Counted from the first letter of the stretch, positions 1 through 9,068 are shown. The stretch: DNA of 64,000 bases from Trinickia sp963838695 (GCA_963838695.1 CAWIRZ010000006.1:434001-498000); one strand, 5' to 3'. Program-made: numbers and translations. Notes: generated by a model not told the origin, from the sequence alone.

Positions 1-535
1 TCGCTCGCCTTCCGCAGCCGAGCGAGCGCGCCGTTTCCTCGAGCGCCGGATCCATCCCGCGTAGGGCGGCCGCGACGGGCAAGTACACGAGCGGGAAATA
101 AGTGGAGGTGACGACGAGCAGTGCACCGCCGAAATCCTGCAAGTTCAAGCTGAGCGACACCCAGGCATAGCTAGCGATGAACGGGGGCATGGCAAGCGGC
201 GCAACCATGAGCCCGGCCCACAGCTTGCGCCCCGGCAGCGTCGTGCGCTCGACGAACCATGCCGCCGACGTGCCGATTGCGGCGCATGCGGCCGTCGCGG
301 CGAGCGTGATCAGCGCGGTGTTCGTCAGCAATTCACCCACGAGCGGCCGCAGCAAGAGATCGAGCGTATCGCCGATCCCGAAGGCGATCGCTCGCCAAGC
401 GGTGAAAGCGATCGGCAACAGAACGAGCAGCGCCCCCAGTGTGGCCGCGAGCGACAACGCGCGAGGCGCGTTCGAACGCTCGCGTCCCTGCAGCGGTACC
501 CGTGTTTTGCGCGCTCGCCCTACCGCCTGAGTCAT
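1..535 (-). CDS. fbpB: Iron(III) ABC transporter permease, FbpB type (partial, C-terminus beyond window)
   Basis: About 178 residues are visible, the N-terminal part of a binding-protein-dependent permease. After a basic N-terminus there are hydrophobic segments around residues 28-47, 65-85, 105-125 and 135-155. A cytoplasmic EAA-type loop (PALEETARSLG) sits at the window edge. FbpB-type permeases normally have two such permease modules, so most of the gene lies upstream of base 1. The ATG (533-535) directly abuts the stop codon of the ferric-binding protein gene (536-538), so the two are probably translationally coupled. The role is to move periplasmic iron, delivered by the binding protein, across the inner membrane; an ATPase would be expected further downstream on this strand. 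The family is clear, but the iron substrate is inferred from the neighbours. Confidence 0.8.
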   Translation of the reverse strand, partial: MTQAVGRARKTRVPLQGRERSNAPRALSLAATLGALLVLLPIAFTAWRAIAFGIGDTLDLLLRPLVGELLTNTALITLAATAACAAIGTSAAWFVERTTLPGRKLWAGLMVAPLAMPPFIASYAWVSLSLNLQDFGGALLVVTSTYFPLVYLPVAAALRGMDPALEETARSLGCGRRA

Positions 536-1567
536 TTACAGCAAGCCTGCTTCACGCAGCAGCTTGGCGGCTTGGCTGTCGTCGCCAAGTTGTTCGACCG
601 TCAAAGCGGGCGGCTGCAACTCATTGAAGGGCTTTAACATCGGATCCGGCGCAACGCTTGCGTTGAGCGGGTATTCGTAGCCGATATGGCCTGCCGCCAT
701 GAGCGACTGGGCGTTCTTGCCGACGAGATAGGCCAGGAAGCGCTGCGCACCGGTAGGGTTATGGGCATGCTTGAGCACCGCGGCACCGGAGACGTTGATG
801 AGCGCGCCGATGTCGCCGTGGCCGAAGTGGTGGATCGCGCTGCGCACCTTGTCTTTACCCAGTTCGGTATAGAGGCGATCCCAGTAGTAATTGTTGATGA
901 CGCCGGTTGCGACCGCGCCACGGTTGACCGCCGCAACGACGCCCTCGTCGTCGTCGAACACTTGGGCATTGGTCTTCAGGCCCTTGAGCCAGGCCAGCGT
1001 TTGGTCATGGCCCTTGGCCGCCAGCACGCCGCTGACCAACGGAAGAAAATCGGAATCGCTCGGCGCGATGCCGACCTTGCCCTTCCATTGCGGCTGCGAC
1101 AGATCCATCAACGAAGCGGGCAGTTGCGCTTGCGTCACCAAGGTGGTGTTGTAAGCCAATACGTTTTCGCGCGCGAAAACGCCGACCCAGTTGCCGCTCG
1201 GCGAATTGAAGCGAGCGGGCACCGTTGCGAGCGTCGATCGGTCGACGGTCCCGAGCAGGCCCTTTTCCTGAAGCAGCATCAGCTCAGGGGAGTTTTCGGT
1301 GAAGTAGACATCGGCGGGCGTGGCCGCACCTTCGGCGACGAGCTGCGCCGCCAGCGCGGGGCCTTCGCCGCTGCGGACATGGACCGTGATGCCCGTTTCC
1401 TTCGTGAAGCCTTTGGCGAGTTGCCCCACCAATTGTTCGTGCTGGGCGTTGTACAACGTGATGGATTCGGCGTGGGCGAAGCACGGAACGCCGATGGCCG
1501 CGACTGCCAGCGTGGCGACGATCGCTTTTACGCGTTTGCCAAATCGGGATTGCTTGGATTGCATCAT
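536..1567 (-). CDS. fbpA: Periplasmic ferric iron-binding protein, FbpA/FutA type
   Basis: A 343-residue extracellular solute-binding protein. The start at 1565-1567 is chosen because it leads straight into a signal peptide: a basic stretch KQSRFGKRVK, a hydrophobic core, and a cleavage site near CFAHA-ES. The mature protein opens with ITLYNAQHEQLV, typical of ferric-binding proteins, and contains INNYYWDRLY near residue 245; the adjacent tyrosines are the usual Fe(III) ligands in this family. Length matches FbpA proteins (about 330-350). It sits between efeB and the permease on the same strand, consistent with capturing iron in the periplasm and handing it to the permease. Sulfate- or thiamine-binding relatives share the fold, but the tyrosine pair and the EfeB neighbour favour iron. 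Confidence 0.82.
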   Translation of the reverse strand: MMQSKQSRFGKRVKAIVATLAVAAIGVPCFAHAESITLYNAQHEQLVGQLAKGFTKETGITVHVRSGEGPALAAQLVAEGAATPADVYFTENSPELMLLQEKGLLGTVDRSTLATVPARFNSPSGNWVGVFARENVLAYNTTLVTQAQLPASLMDLSQPQWKGKVGIAPSDSDFLPLVSGVLAAKGHDQTLAWLKGLKTNAQVFDDDEGVVAAVNRGAVATGVINNYYWDRLYTELGKDKVRSAIHHFGHGDIGALINVSGAAVLKHAHNPTGAQRFLAYLVGKNAQSLMAAGHIGYEYPLNASVAPDPMLKPFNELQPPALTVEQLGDDSQAAKLLREAGLL

Positions 1568-1649
1568 GTCGGGTATTTCCAGGGCGTGATAGTCAATCAA
1601 TCGCGACGCGTATTCGACGCCGCGATTGTGCTCATATTGATCGAAGTAT

Positions 1650-2954
1650 TCAAGCCTCGAACAGTTCGGCACCGATGAACGATCCCGGCTTCGCACCCGG
1701 CGGGCACGCGAAGATCGCACTGCCTACGTGCGTCGTGAACTGATTCATCAGGTCGAACTTCGAAAGCTTTTCGTTGATCGGCACGAAGGCCGTACGCGGA
1801 TCGCGCTGGTGTGCAATGAACAGCAAGCCGGCGTCGAACTCGGTTTCTTGGCGCCAAGGCGGCCAACGCTCGATGTAGAAGTTCGTGCCGTCGTTGTAGG
1901 AGTAGGCCCGACGCAATAGGCGCTGGCCGTCGTTGTTGCCCGGATTCGACAAGCGCACGTGCGAGTTGTCGGGAATGACCGGATTGCCGTCCTTATCGGC
2001 AGCATCGAGATCGACGGGATCGAATTCATGCTGCTTGCCGATCGGGGCGCCGCTGAGTTTGTGCCGCCCGACCACTTGCTCCTGAAAACCGAGCTGCATT
2101 TGATCCCAGTGTTCGAGCGTGATGCGAATGCGCCGAACCACCGTATACGTGCCGCTGCGCATCCAGGCAGGACCTTCCGCGCCGGCCCACACGAATTGCG
2201 CCATCAGCGCAGGGTCCGAGGGGGCGGGATTGTTGGTGCCGTCCTTGAAGCCCATCAGGTTGCGCGCAGTTTTGCCGCGCGCCCCCGACAGAAACCCGGC
2301 TTGGCCCCAACGCATTTGGACGGCGCCGTATCCCATACGCGCAAGCTGACGCACCGCATGGAAAGCCACTTGCGGATCGTTGGCGCAGGCTTGCACGTAC
2401 AAATCGCCGCCTGATTTCGCGGGCAGCAGTTGATCGCCGTTGAAACGCGGCAGGTCGATCAGTGCGGCGGGACGCCGCTCGGCCAAGCCATATCGGTCCT
2501 TGCCATCGCGCACGAAGAGCCCCGGGCCAAACCCGAACGTGATCGTCAGCCCCGCGGGACCCAGATCGAGCGCTTCGCCCGAATCGGCAGGCGGCTTATC
2601 GTCGCCCTCGTATCCCGCTTGCGCAGGGCGAGCCGCTTCGCCGTGCGTCAGGCGAGCGGCGGCGTCGGTCCATTCGCGCAGGAGGTGGATGACATCGGCG
2701 CGCTTGTCGGTCGTCAAATCGAACGCCGCGGCGTAGGTGTGACTCTGCTGCGGTGTCACGATGCCGCCTTGGTGCTCGCCGAAGAACGGCTCGGTAGCCG
2801 TCAGCGGATCGGCTTCGGCCTCGGCGCGATGCGCACGCGTCGCGGCATGCGCTGTCACTGCCGCACCGAGGGTGCCAGCGGCGGCTGTCGCGGCGCCGGC
2901 CTTCAGAAACGCGCGCCGTGCGGCGCGTTTGGGGGAGGGGTCGTCGTGTGCCAT
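1650..2954 (-). CDS. efeB: Dyp-type haem peroxidase / deferrochelatase EfeB
   Basis: A 434-residue protein with a Tat signal: RRAFLK at about residues 13-18, then an alanine-rich hydrophobic stretch ending around AHA-AT. The Dyp-peroxidase fold follows, with the family motif GFKDG at about 235-239 in the context MGFKDGTNNP. Length fits EfeB (about 420-430). Members are folded with haem in the cytoplasm, exported by Tat, and act in the periplasm as peroxidases; in EfeUOB-type systems they are linked to iron uptake. The start ATG (2952-2954) is two bases from the stop codon of the upstream beta-propeller gene (2956-2958), so this is an operon. No efeU or efeO is present; the partner transporter here appears to be FbpA/FbpB instead. 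Confidence 0.88.
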   Translation of the reverse strand: MAHDDPSPKRAARRAFLKAGAATAAAGTLGAAVTAHAATRAHRAEAEADPLTATEPFFGEHQGGIVTPQQSHTYAAAFDLTTDKRADVIHLLREWTDAAARLTHGEAARPAQAGYEGDDKPPADSGEALDLGPAGLTITFGFGPGLFVRDGKDRYGLAERRPAALIDLPRFNGDQLLPAKSGGDLYVQACANDPQVAFHAVRQLARMGYGAVQMRWGQAGFLSGARGKTARNLMGFKDGTNNPAPSDPALMAQFVWAGAEGPAWMRSGTYTVVRRIRITLEHWDQMQLGFQEQVVGRHKLSGAPIGKQHEFDPVDLDAADKDGNPVIPDNSHVRLSNPGNNDGQRLLRRAYSYNDGTNFYIERWPPWRQETEFDAGLLFIAHQRDPRTAFVPINEKLSKFDLMNQFTTHVGSAIFACPPGAKPGSFIGAELFEA

Positions 2955-2955
2955 G

Positions 2956-4092
2956 CTACTTCGCCAGTACGAGTGTGTTGACGTCGTCTTCCACGTAGTA
3001 GAAGCCGTCGCCTTGCGGCGTCATCGCGATGCCGAACAAGTCGCCGCTGCCGGGCGGCGATTGCGCCTTGTCGGTGTCGATCCACCGAGCGTAGAGCTGC
3101 TTCGCATTCGCCGGGTCGATTTCGACGACTTGCCCGTTCAATGCATTCGTGACGAGCAAATGTCCGTTCGGTGCCATCACCATGGCTAGCGGGCGGTGCA
3201 AGAAGCCATCGGCGGTCAGTTGGCGGCCGACGCCCGCGCTCGTGTCGCGCGTCATCGGATCGTCGATCACGGCGATACGGTTGCCGATCGCATCCGATAC
3301 GAACAGTTGCTTTTGATCGTTCGACAGCGCCAGGCCCGTCGGCCCCACGAGGAAGACGCCCTTGTCGGCTTGCGCGCCGAAACCACTGGCGACGACCGTT
3401 TGCTGCTTGACGACGGGCGCTTGACCGGCCTTCATCTCGAGATCGAGACGCAAGACCGTCGCCTGCTTGAATACGGGTATCTCGCCGTTCGGGCCCGGGT
3501 TCGGTCCGCCGACACCGAAGCCGGCGTTGCTGACGAACAGCGTGGCCGTATCGCCGTTGTCGACCACCGCCATATTGCCCCACGGATCGTTGATGTTCTC
3601 GCCCGTGATGGTGGAGACGACCTTGCCGCCGCTGTCGAGCACGATCAGGCATCCCGCGCCTTTAGTGCTCGTGGTGCCGTCGTTGCTCGGCGTGCTGCCG
3701 ACGATGACCCAACCCGATTTGAGCATCGTCATCGCCGTCGATAGGCCGATGCCGCCCGGACATGCCTTCAAGTCGCGCGGGACCGTGGCGAACACCGACA
3801 TCTGCTTCGTATCCGGGTGGTAATCGACGATCGTGCTGCCCGTGCCTTGCAGATTCGCTGCGTTGTTGAAGTTGCCGACGAGCACGTCGCCCGCTTTCAC
3901 CGTGCCGGCCGATGCCGGCGCCACTGCAATCGCGTACGGGTTTTGATCGCCGTTGTCGGGCACCGTATTGATCAGCGTGGTGTCTCGATGAATGGTTTCG
4001 AGCAGACCTTGCGGCGCCGCTTGAGACACGCTCGACGCGACCGCGAGGATCGCCGCGGCGGTCGCGGCTCGGGCGATGGCGATGGATTTCAT
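2956..4092 (-). CDS. Periplasmic beta-propeller (NHL/SMP-30-like) protein
   Basis: 378 residues. The start at 4090-4092 gives a signal peptide (MKSIAIARAATAAAILAVASS, cleavage near SQAA). The mature part is a chain of short repeats with the flavour of NHL/SMP-30 six-bladed propellers: GPTGLALSNDQKQLFVSD, RPLAMVMAPNGHLLVTN and LFGIAMTPQGDGFYYVE are successive blade strands. No catalytic site can be assigned. It lies 19 bases after the porin gene and one base before efeB, all on the minus strand, so it is co-transcribed with the iron-uptake genes. A scaffold or ligand-binding role in the periplasm is possible. Calling it a lactonase would be unsupported; function is unknown. Confidence 0.7.
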   Translation of the reverse strand: MKSIAIARAATAAAILAVASSVSQAAPQGLLETIHRDTTLINTVPDNGDQNPYAIAVAPASAGTVKAGDVLVGNFNNAANLQGTGSTIVDYHPDTKQMSVFATVPRDLKACPGGIGLSTAMTMLKSGWVIVGSTPSNDGTTSTKGAGCLIVLDSGGKVVSTITGENINDPWGNMAVVDNGDTATLFVSNAGFGVGGPNPGPNGEIPVFKQATVLRLDLEMKAGQAPVVKQQTVVASGFGAQADKGVFLVGPTGLALSNDQKQLFVSDAIGNRIAVIDDPMTRDTSAGVGRQLTADGFLHRPLAMVMAPNGHLLVTNALNGQVVEIDPANAKQLYARWIDTDKAQSPPGSGDLFGIAMTPQGDGFYYVEDDVNTLVLAK

Positions 4093-4111
4093 AGAGAAGC
4101 CTCGGGCGAAA

Positions 4112-5569
4112 TTAGAAGGTGATGGTGGTACGCACGCCAACGACGAACGTGTTGCGCAGCGTTTGCGTCGGATCGGCGGGGTTTTGGCCCGCACCGGCGT
4201 TGAACGTGTATTGCGCATCGCCTTGCAGCACCCACCACGGCGTGACTTGATACTGATAGGTGGCTTCGAGCGCCGTCTCGCTGCCGCGCACCACATTGCC
4301 GCTGTCTGCGTCGAGCCCGGCCGCATGGCTGCCCACCTTGATATAGGCGAGGCCCAGGCCGAGGCTGTCGTTGTCGCGGCCCTTGAACGGCGCCTTCATG
4401 ACGACACCGACGTTCGCGCTGACGCTGACGAGATTGCGGTCGCCCGGCGCCCCCATGACGCGCGCGAACACGCCGATGCTGCGGGGCTCGTCGGGGTTCG
4501 GGCGCCATACCATTTGATCGGCCACGGCGTAGAAGCTGTAATCGCCTCTGTGTTGGGCGGCGGTGCCGGTGGCCGAGTTCGCGAGCGAGGCCCCGCTATT
4601 GTCGAAGCGCTGATCGGCGAATCGCTCGTTGTTGTACCAGACGCCGACCTTATAGGTGCCGGGCAGCCCGCCGCGATTGCCTAAGTCCATCTGACCTTCG
4701 CTCGGCTGATTGAGCGCGTATTGCAATTCGCCGATAAACAGTGCGCCGTTATGCAGATTGAAATTCGTGCCGCTGCCGTTGAGGCGTTGCGAGTCGCCCA
4801 CACCGGGTGCGGGGTTGCCGTCGAAGACGCCGGCCAACGCCGTGAGAGACGGCGTGAGCTGGCCGCGTACGCGCAGGCCGAGCGCCGACAACGGATAGGC
4901 GGGGCCGCCGGAAGGCATGTCGTAAGAGGGCAGGCCGGCCCAACCGAACATGGTGTTCACGAACGTGTTCGCGTACGAGCTGACCATGAACTCTTGGTCG
5001 AGACTTTGCTGGCCGATCTTGAAATCGACGCGGCCGTTCAGGATCGATTGCTGATACCAAAGTTCCCATAAGCGCGTGGTGTCGTCGGCTTCGATCCCGC
5101 TTGCGGTGTTCAGCGTGCCGAGGTTGTACTGGCTCAGGTTGTGGCCATGAATCTGAAGGCCGCTGACGTTGAAGGTGCCGCCGGGCAGCCCGAACGCCTT
5201 TTGCGTGTCGATGCCGAGCGTGGCCGTCGTCAACCCGTCGTAGGCGCCGCCGGTCGCGAGCCCGCCGCGCAGGTTATAGAGGTATTCGCTCGTTTCCGTC
5301 ATCGTGAACGTCGCGCCGAAACGCCCGATGAACGGCCGCAAGCCGCCCATGTCGCCCAATAGCGTTTGGCGCGTGGCGAGGCCGGTCCACTCGTCGGTCG
5401 GCTTCGCTTGGATGCTGAGGTCGGCCTCCGGAGCCTGCGGCAGCGCGTCCGACGAGCCCGCGGCCACGGCCGCGCATGAAGCGAAGGCGCTCCATGCGAG
5501 CGCGGCGCAGCGCGCCAACGGATGGACATTCTTGCGCATGGTTTGCCGCACGGCGGGTGTAGACCTCAT
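4112..5569 (-). CDS. OprB-family outer-membrane porin
   Basis: 485 residues. Of three in-frame ATGs the one at 5567-5569 is chosen because AGGAG lies five bases upstream. A signal peptide ends near CAAVAAGSS. The mature protein begins with a helix-like stretch followed by alternating amphipathic beta strands, e.g. FNVSGLQIHGHNLSQYNLG, RLWELWYQQSILNGRVDFKIGQQSLDQEFM and the aromatic C-terminus FVVGVRTTITF. This is the OprB/carbohydrate-selective porin layout, with a terminal phenylalanine as expected for outer-membrane insertion. It heads the operon porin - beta-propeller - efeB - fbpA - fbpB, so its natural cargo could be an iron-bearing compound rather than sugar. That substrate is inference; the family is well supported. 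Confidence 0.82.
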   Translation of the reverse strand: MRSTPAVRQTMRKNVHPLARCAALAWSAFASCAAVAAGSSDALPQAPEADLSIQAKPTDEWTGLATRQTLLGDMGGLRPFIGRFGATFTMTETSEYLYNLRGGLATGGAYDGLTTATLGIDTQKAFGLPGGTFNVSGLQIHGHNLSQYNLGTLNTASGIEADDTTRLWELWYQQSILNGRVDFKIGQQSLDQEFMVSSYANTFVNTMFGWAGLPSYDMPSGGPAYPLSALGLRVRGQLTPSLTALAGVFDGNPAPGVGDSQRLNGSGTNFNLHNGALFIGELQYALNQPSEGQMDLGNRGGLPGTYKVGVWYNNERFADQRFDNSGASLANSATGTAAQHRGDYSFYAVADQMVWRPNPDEPRSIGVFARVMGAPGDRNLVSVSANVGVVMKAPFKGRDNDSLGLGLAYIKVGSHAAGLDADSGNVVRGSETALEATYQYQVTPWWVLQGDAQYTFNAGAGQNPADPTQTLRNTFVVGVRTTITF

Positions 5570-6001
5570 CGAAACTCCTGGTGTTGTCGGCAAGCAGTTG
5601 CGAGCCTATTGCCGACCGAATGCTGTGATGTCGACGGACTCGCCCTCTCGCGGTTGCTCGTATGCGGATAGGTGGAACCGGGACGAATTGTACTGAGTAA
5701 AACCGGAATTGTGAATAGTAATGCGAAGCGTTCGCATTACCAATCAATAAGAACATTTCAATTTGCTTTCGGTTGGCTGGATGGGTTCGCGGTTCGCCGT
5801 TCATTTTCCGACGGGGCGGCAAAGAGCTGTGTCTTCCATCGCACGATTCCGACGGCAGCGCGAGCCGGGTGCTAGCCGTTCCTCGAACGAGTGCGAGCGA
5901 CGCCCTGGTTTCCCGGGCCTTCAACGAGTCGTTTGCACTATTTCCGTCGTTGGGCGTGCGCAATACATTGGCCTTGTCGCTCATCCATGGAGGTACCTCA
6001 A
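5570..6001. other. Intergenic region (432 bases) between the iron operon and the plus-strand genes
   Basis: The divergent promoter region for the minus-strand porin operon and the plus-strand unknown gene. It contains the inverted repeat at 5718-5740 and the AT-rich segment around 5690-5765. The right end (5989-5993) is the GGAGG ribosome-binding site of the next gene. I see no convincing small gene in it. Confidence 0.6.
5718..5740. promoter_or_regulatory. Palindromic operator candidate in front of the iron-porin operon
   Basis: A perfect 10-base inverted repeat, GTAATGCGAA (5718-5727) and TTCGCATTAC (5731-5740), separated by GCG. It lies about 150 bases upstream of the porin start in a local AT-rich patch. 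The layout AATG..AA...TT..CATT resembles a Fur box (known consensus GATAATGATAATCATTATC), though it is not a close match. On the minus strand a TTGAAA-like -35 and a TAATGC-like -10 would place the repeat on the promoter. The structure is seen directly; Fur binding is inference. Confidence 0.5.
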
Positions 6002-6664
6002 ATGCGCACACTCGAACCCACTGTTCTTCAAACCTACGGCAATTTGACGGCTCAGCGCAGCGTCGAGAAAGAGCCCGCCGATGCCGCGTGCTGGAATTGG
6101 GCGTTATATGGATCGCGGCCGTTGCCGGTCGCGCACCCCAACATCTTGTTTGCCTATGTCAGTCGCGATACGAGCACCACGACACGCGCCGACGCGCAAC
6201 GTACGCTGGACACGAACGCGGACGGCGTATGGACGAACCTCAAAACCGGACAACCGTTGCGCACGTTGTTGGATCAGTATCGGGCAGCGTACGACAAGGG
6301 CAATGACGACGAGGCAAGCCGCAACCGCGTCCGCGACGAAGTGTTCGAGTTGACGCTGCGCGCGGCGGGATTCGAGATCGCTACGGCCGTCACGCCGTAC
6401 CTGATCGGAATAATCGAGCCCAAGGACGTCGTGATGTGGGATCACTGGTGGCTCGAGATCAACGGCGCGGTAGTCGAAACGGTGACGGGCGACCCGCTTC
6501 ATGCTTATTCGAACCAGTACCTCGCTCCGGCATTCAATTTTCCGCGCAATCGCGTTGCGAATAAGACCAAGCTTACGCCGCAACTGCAGGGACGCGTGCA
6601 TGCGAGGTACGTCACCTCGCTTCAGGATCATCAAGCGGGGTATCTGGACATTCTTGCCGGGTAG
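6002..6664 (+). CDS. Hypothetical protein (unrecognised family)
   Basis: 220 residues starting at the ATG 6002-6004, preceded by a strong GGAGG at 5989-5993. There is no signal peptide and no membrane segment; the composition is that of a soluble cytoplasmic protein rich in tryptophan and tyrosine (ACWNWALYG, MWDHWWLEING). A charged helix around residues 100-120 (YDKGNDDEASRNRVRDEVFEL) separates two mostly hydrophobic or aromatic regions. I do not recognise the family and assign no function. It is followed 138 bases later by a porin on the same strand and is divergent from the iron operon. Codon use looks like its neighbours. Confidence 0.72.
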   Translation: MRTLEPTVLQTYGNLTAQRSVEKEPADAACWNWALYGSRPLPVAHPNILFAYVSRDTSTTTRADAQRTLDTNADGVWTNLKTGQPLRTLLDQYRAAYDKGNDDEASRNRVRDEVFELTLRAAGFEIATAVTPYLIGIIEPKDVVMWDHWWLEINGAVVETVTGDPLHAYSNQYLAPAFNFPRNRVANKTKLTPQLQGRVHARYVTSLQDHQAGYLDILAG

Positions 6665-6802
6665 CGGGACGGCCGCCAATATCTCGGGCGTGCGTATCGA
6701 TATGCCGAATTGTCGTTGGACAGCCCAATGTTCCCGCCGGTAGCCTTCATCGGCAGGCGTTCGAGTCTGTATCTCATCGAAACCGGAACACACGGAACAA
6801 CA

Positions 6803-7984
6803 ATGACATTCAATCATCGGCCCACGTTGATCGGGGCGGCCACACTCGGTGCGCTATTGACCGCTGCAAGCGCACAGGCGCAATCCACCGTGACGCTGTA
6901 CGGTGTTCTCGATGCGGGCATTGCCTATGTCCACAATGCCCAGGGGGCCAATGGCCAAAATCAAAGCACCTTGGTCAAATTCGGCAGCGGCAACACGTAT
7001 GGCAATCGCTGGGGGCTGCGCGGCAAGGAAGACTTGGGCGCGGGCCTCGCGGCGATCTTTCAAGTGGAGAACGGCTTTAGCGTCGGCACGGGCGCGCTCG
7101 GACAGGGGAGCCGCGAGTTTGGACGAAAGGCCATCGTCGGGCTGACGAGCGCTTCATACGGCACCGTCACGCTCGGCCGGCAATACGATCCCGTCGTGGA
7201 TGTCGTTCAACCGCTGACGGAAGATGCTTACTTCGGTGGTACCTTCGCGACGCCGGGCGACCTCGATAACTACGACAACAGCCTACGCGTCAATAATTCG
7301 GTCAAGTACATCAGCCCGGTATTCGCCGGGCTTCAGTTCGAAGCGCTTTATGCATTCGGCGGCGTGGCGGGCAGCACGGGGAACGGTCAGACCTTTAGCT
7401 TCGGCGGCGCCTATTCGGCGGGCCCGCTGGGCCTTGCGGCAGCGTATTTCCATGCGAACGGAGGCACCACCTTGGCGAGCGGCGTGCGCGCTTGGAGTAG
7501 CAGCTCCGATACGCTGTTCAACACGGCAATCAATGCGGGGTTTGCCTCCGCACGTTCGATTCAGATCGTCAGGGCCGCCGCTCAATATGCATTCGGTCCG
7601 TTCACGACGGGCGTCTCCTATAGCAACACTCAGTACGGCAACGACGGGCATTCGGCATTCACTACGACAGCGAAATTCAATACAGGCGCTGCGTTCGTGA
7701 ACTACCGGGCGACGCCGGCGTTGCTCGTCGGCTTGGGCTACAACTACACATCGCTGACGGGCCCGGCCTCTGCGCACTACAACCAAGTCAATGCGGGTCT
7801 CGATTACGCGCTGTCGAAGCGCACCTCGCTCTATGCGCTGGCCGGTTATCAGCGAGCAAGCGGCAATACGGTGTCCGCATCCGGAGCGGTGGCGCCGGCT
7901 GACGCCTCGATCGGTTCGTTCGGCGTCAATTCCGGGACCAACACTCAAGTGCTCGCTGCCGTCGGCATTCGAGCGAAGTTCTAA
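6803..7984 (+). CDS. Gram-negative trimeric porin (OmpC/Omp32-like, 16-stranded)
   Basis: 393 residues. The ATG 6803-6805 is chosen because it leads directly into a signal peptide (MTFNHRPTLIGAATLGALLTAAS, cleavage after AQAQ). The mature sequence opens with STVTLYGVLDAGIAYVHN, the hallmark first strand of beta-proteobacterial general porins. It continues with NRWGLRGKEDLGAGLAAIFQVENGF and the constriction-loop region LGRQYDPVVDVVQPLTED. It ends in AVGIRAKF with the expected terminal phenylalanine. Length is typical (about 350-400). It acts as a diffusion channel in the outer membrane. The taurine transporter genes begin 45 bases after its stop; a shared transcript is possible but not shown. 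Confidence 0.9.
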   Translation: MTFNHRPTLIGAATLGALLTAASAQAQSTVTLYGVLDAGIAYVHNAQGANGQNQSTLVKFGSGNTYGNRWGLRGKEDLGAGLAAIFQVENGFSVGTGALGQGSREFGRKAIVGLTSASYGTVTLGRQYDPVVDVVQPLTEDAYFGGTFATPGDLDNYDNSLRVNNSVKYISPVFAGLQFEALYAFGGVAGSTGNGQTFSFGGAYSAGPLGLAAAYFHANGGTTLASGVRAWSSSSDTLFNTAINAGFASARSIQIVRAAAQYAFGPFTTGVSYSNTQYGNDGHSAFTTTAKFNTGAAFVNYRATPALLVGLGYNYTSLTGPASAHYNQVNAGLDYALSKRTSLYALAGYQRASGNTVSASGAVAPADASIGSFGVNSGTNTQVLAAVGIRAKF

Positions 7985-8029
7985 GCGTTCTAACACCGAA
8001 TATTCAGTCATTCAGTAGGGGAGCAACCC

Positions 8030-9068
8030 ATGCAGCGTTTCGCATTCATTCGGTTATCGGCTGCCGTTTCGGCATTCGTCGCCGCCGCCTTATCGCTTGC
8101 ATTCGCCGCGCCTGCGCTCGCGGACACGCATGAAGTCGTCATTGCCTATCAAGACATGGTCGTGCCGTGGCGCTATGCGCAGGCAAGCGGCGCGCTCGAG
8201 AAGGCGACCGGCTACAAGATCACGTTCCGCAAGCTCGATAGCGGCGCCGATGTCATACGCGCGCTTGCCTCGGGCTCGGTGCAGCTCGGCGAAGCGGGGT
8301 CCAGCCCGATCGCGGCGGGCCTCTCGCAAGGGGTCGACATTTCGCTGTTTTGGATCTTGGACAACATCAACGACGCGGAAGCACTCGTTGCGAGAAACGG
8401 TACCGGCATCCATAGCGTGGCCGATCTAAAGGGCAAGAAGATCGGTGTGCCGTATGTGTCGACGTCGCACTTCCATACGTTGGTGGCCTTGCAAAACGCG
8501 GGGGTGAATCCAGCCGATGTGCAGATCCTGAACCTGCGCCCCGCCGGAAGTGGCGGCGGCCTGGTCGCGCGGCAATATCGACGCGACTTATATCTGGGAC
8601 CCCGTGCTCGCCAAGGTCAAGCAAAACGGGCGAGTACTGATTACGTCGGGCGAAGTGGCGAAACGCACGGGCAAAGCGACGTTCGACGGTTTCGTCGTCA
8701 GCCGAAAATTTGCCGATGCCAATCCGCAATTCGTGACCCAGTTCGTCAAGGTTCTAGCCGAAGCGGACGCCGATTATCGCGCGCGGCCCGCTGCGTGGCG
8801 GGTGGGATCGCCGCAGGTCGAAGGCGTGGCCAAAGAGTCCGGCGCCAATCCGCAGGACGTGCCGGCAAGTCTCGCGCTCTATGCGTTTCCGACGCTCGAG
8901 CAGCAAGCGTCGGATGCGTGGTTGGGCGGCGGCGCGCAATCAGGGGCGGCCAAGTCGCTGTTGGCGACGGCGGCGTTCTTGAAAACACAGGGCACGATTC
9001 AAAGCGTACTGCCCGACTATTCGGCGGGCGTCGATCCTCGATTCGTCCAGCGTGCGCTGGCGCATTGA
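8030..9068 (+). pseudogene. tauA: Taurine ABC transporter substrate-binding protein TauA, frameshifted
   Basis: The two reading frames together make one TauA-like protein of about 345 residues. The first frame gives a signal peptide (cleavage near PALAD) and the family start THEVVIAYQDMVVPWRYAQ, running to ILNLRP. The protein then resumes one frame later as AAAWSRGNIDATYIWDPVL and ends at 9068. The break is in a run of four C at 8539-8542; removing one C restores PPEVAAAWSRGNIDATYIW, exactly what the family has there. Either the gene is inactivated or a homopolymer base was over-called. GGGGAG lies just before the ATG. It is followed by tauB and tauC. Related alkanesulfonate-binding proteins (SsuA) are a weaker alternative. 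Confidence 0.8.

Noticed and set aside
2956..4092. L-arabinolactonase (SMP-30 type) for the arabinose pathway
   Set aside because: It has a signal peptide and sits inside the iron operon 18 kb away; the pathway enzyme would be cytoplasmic.
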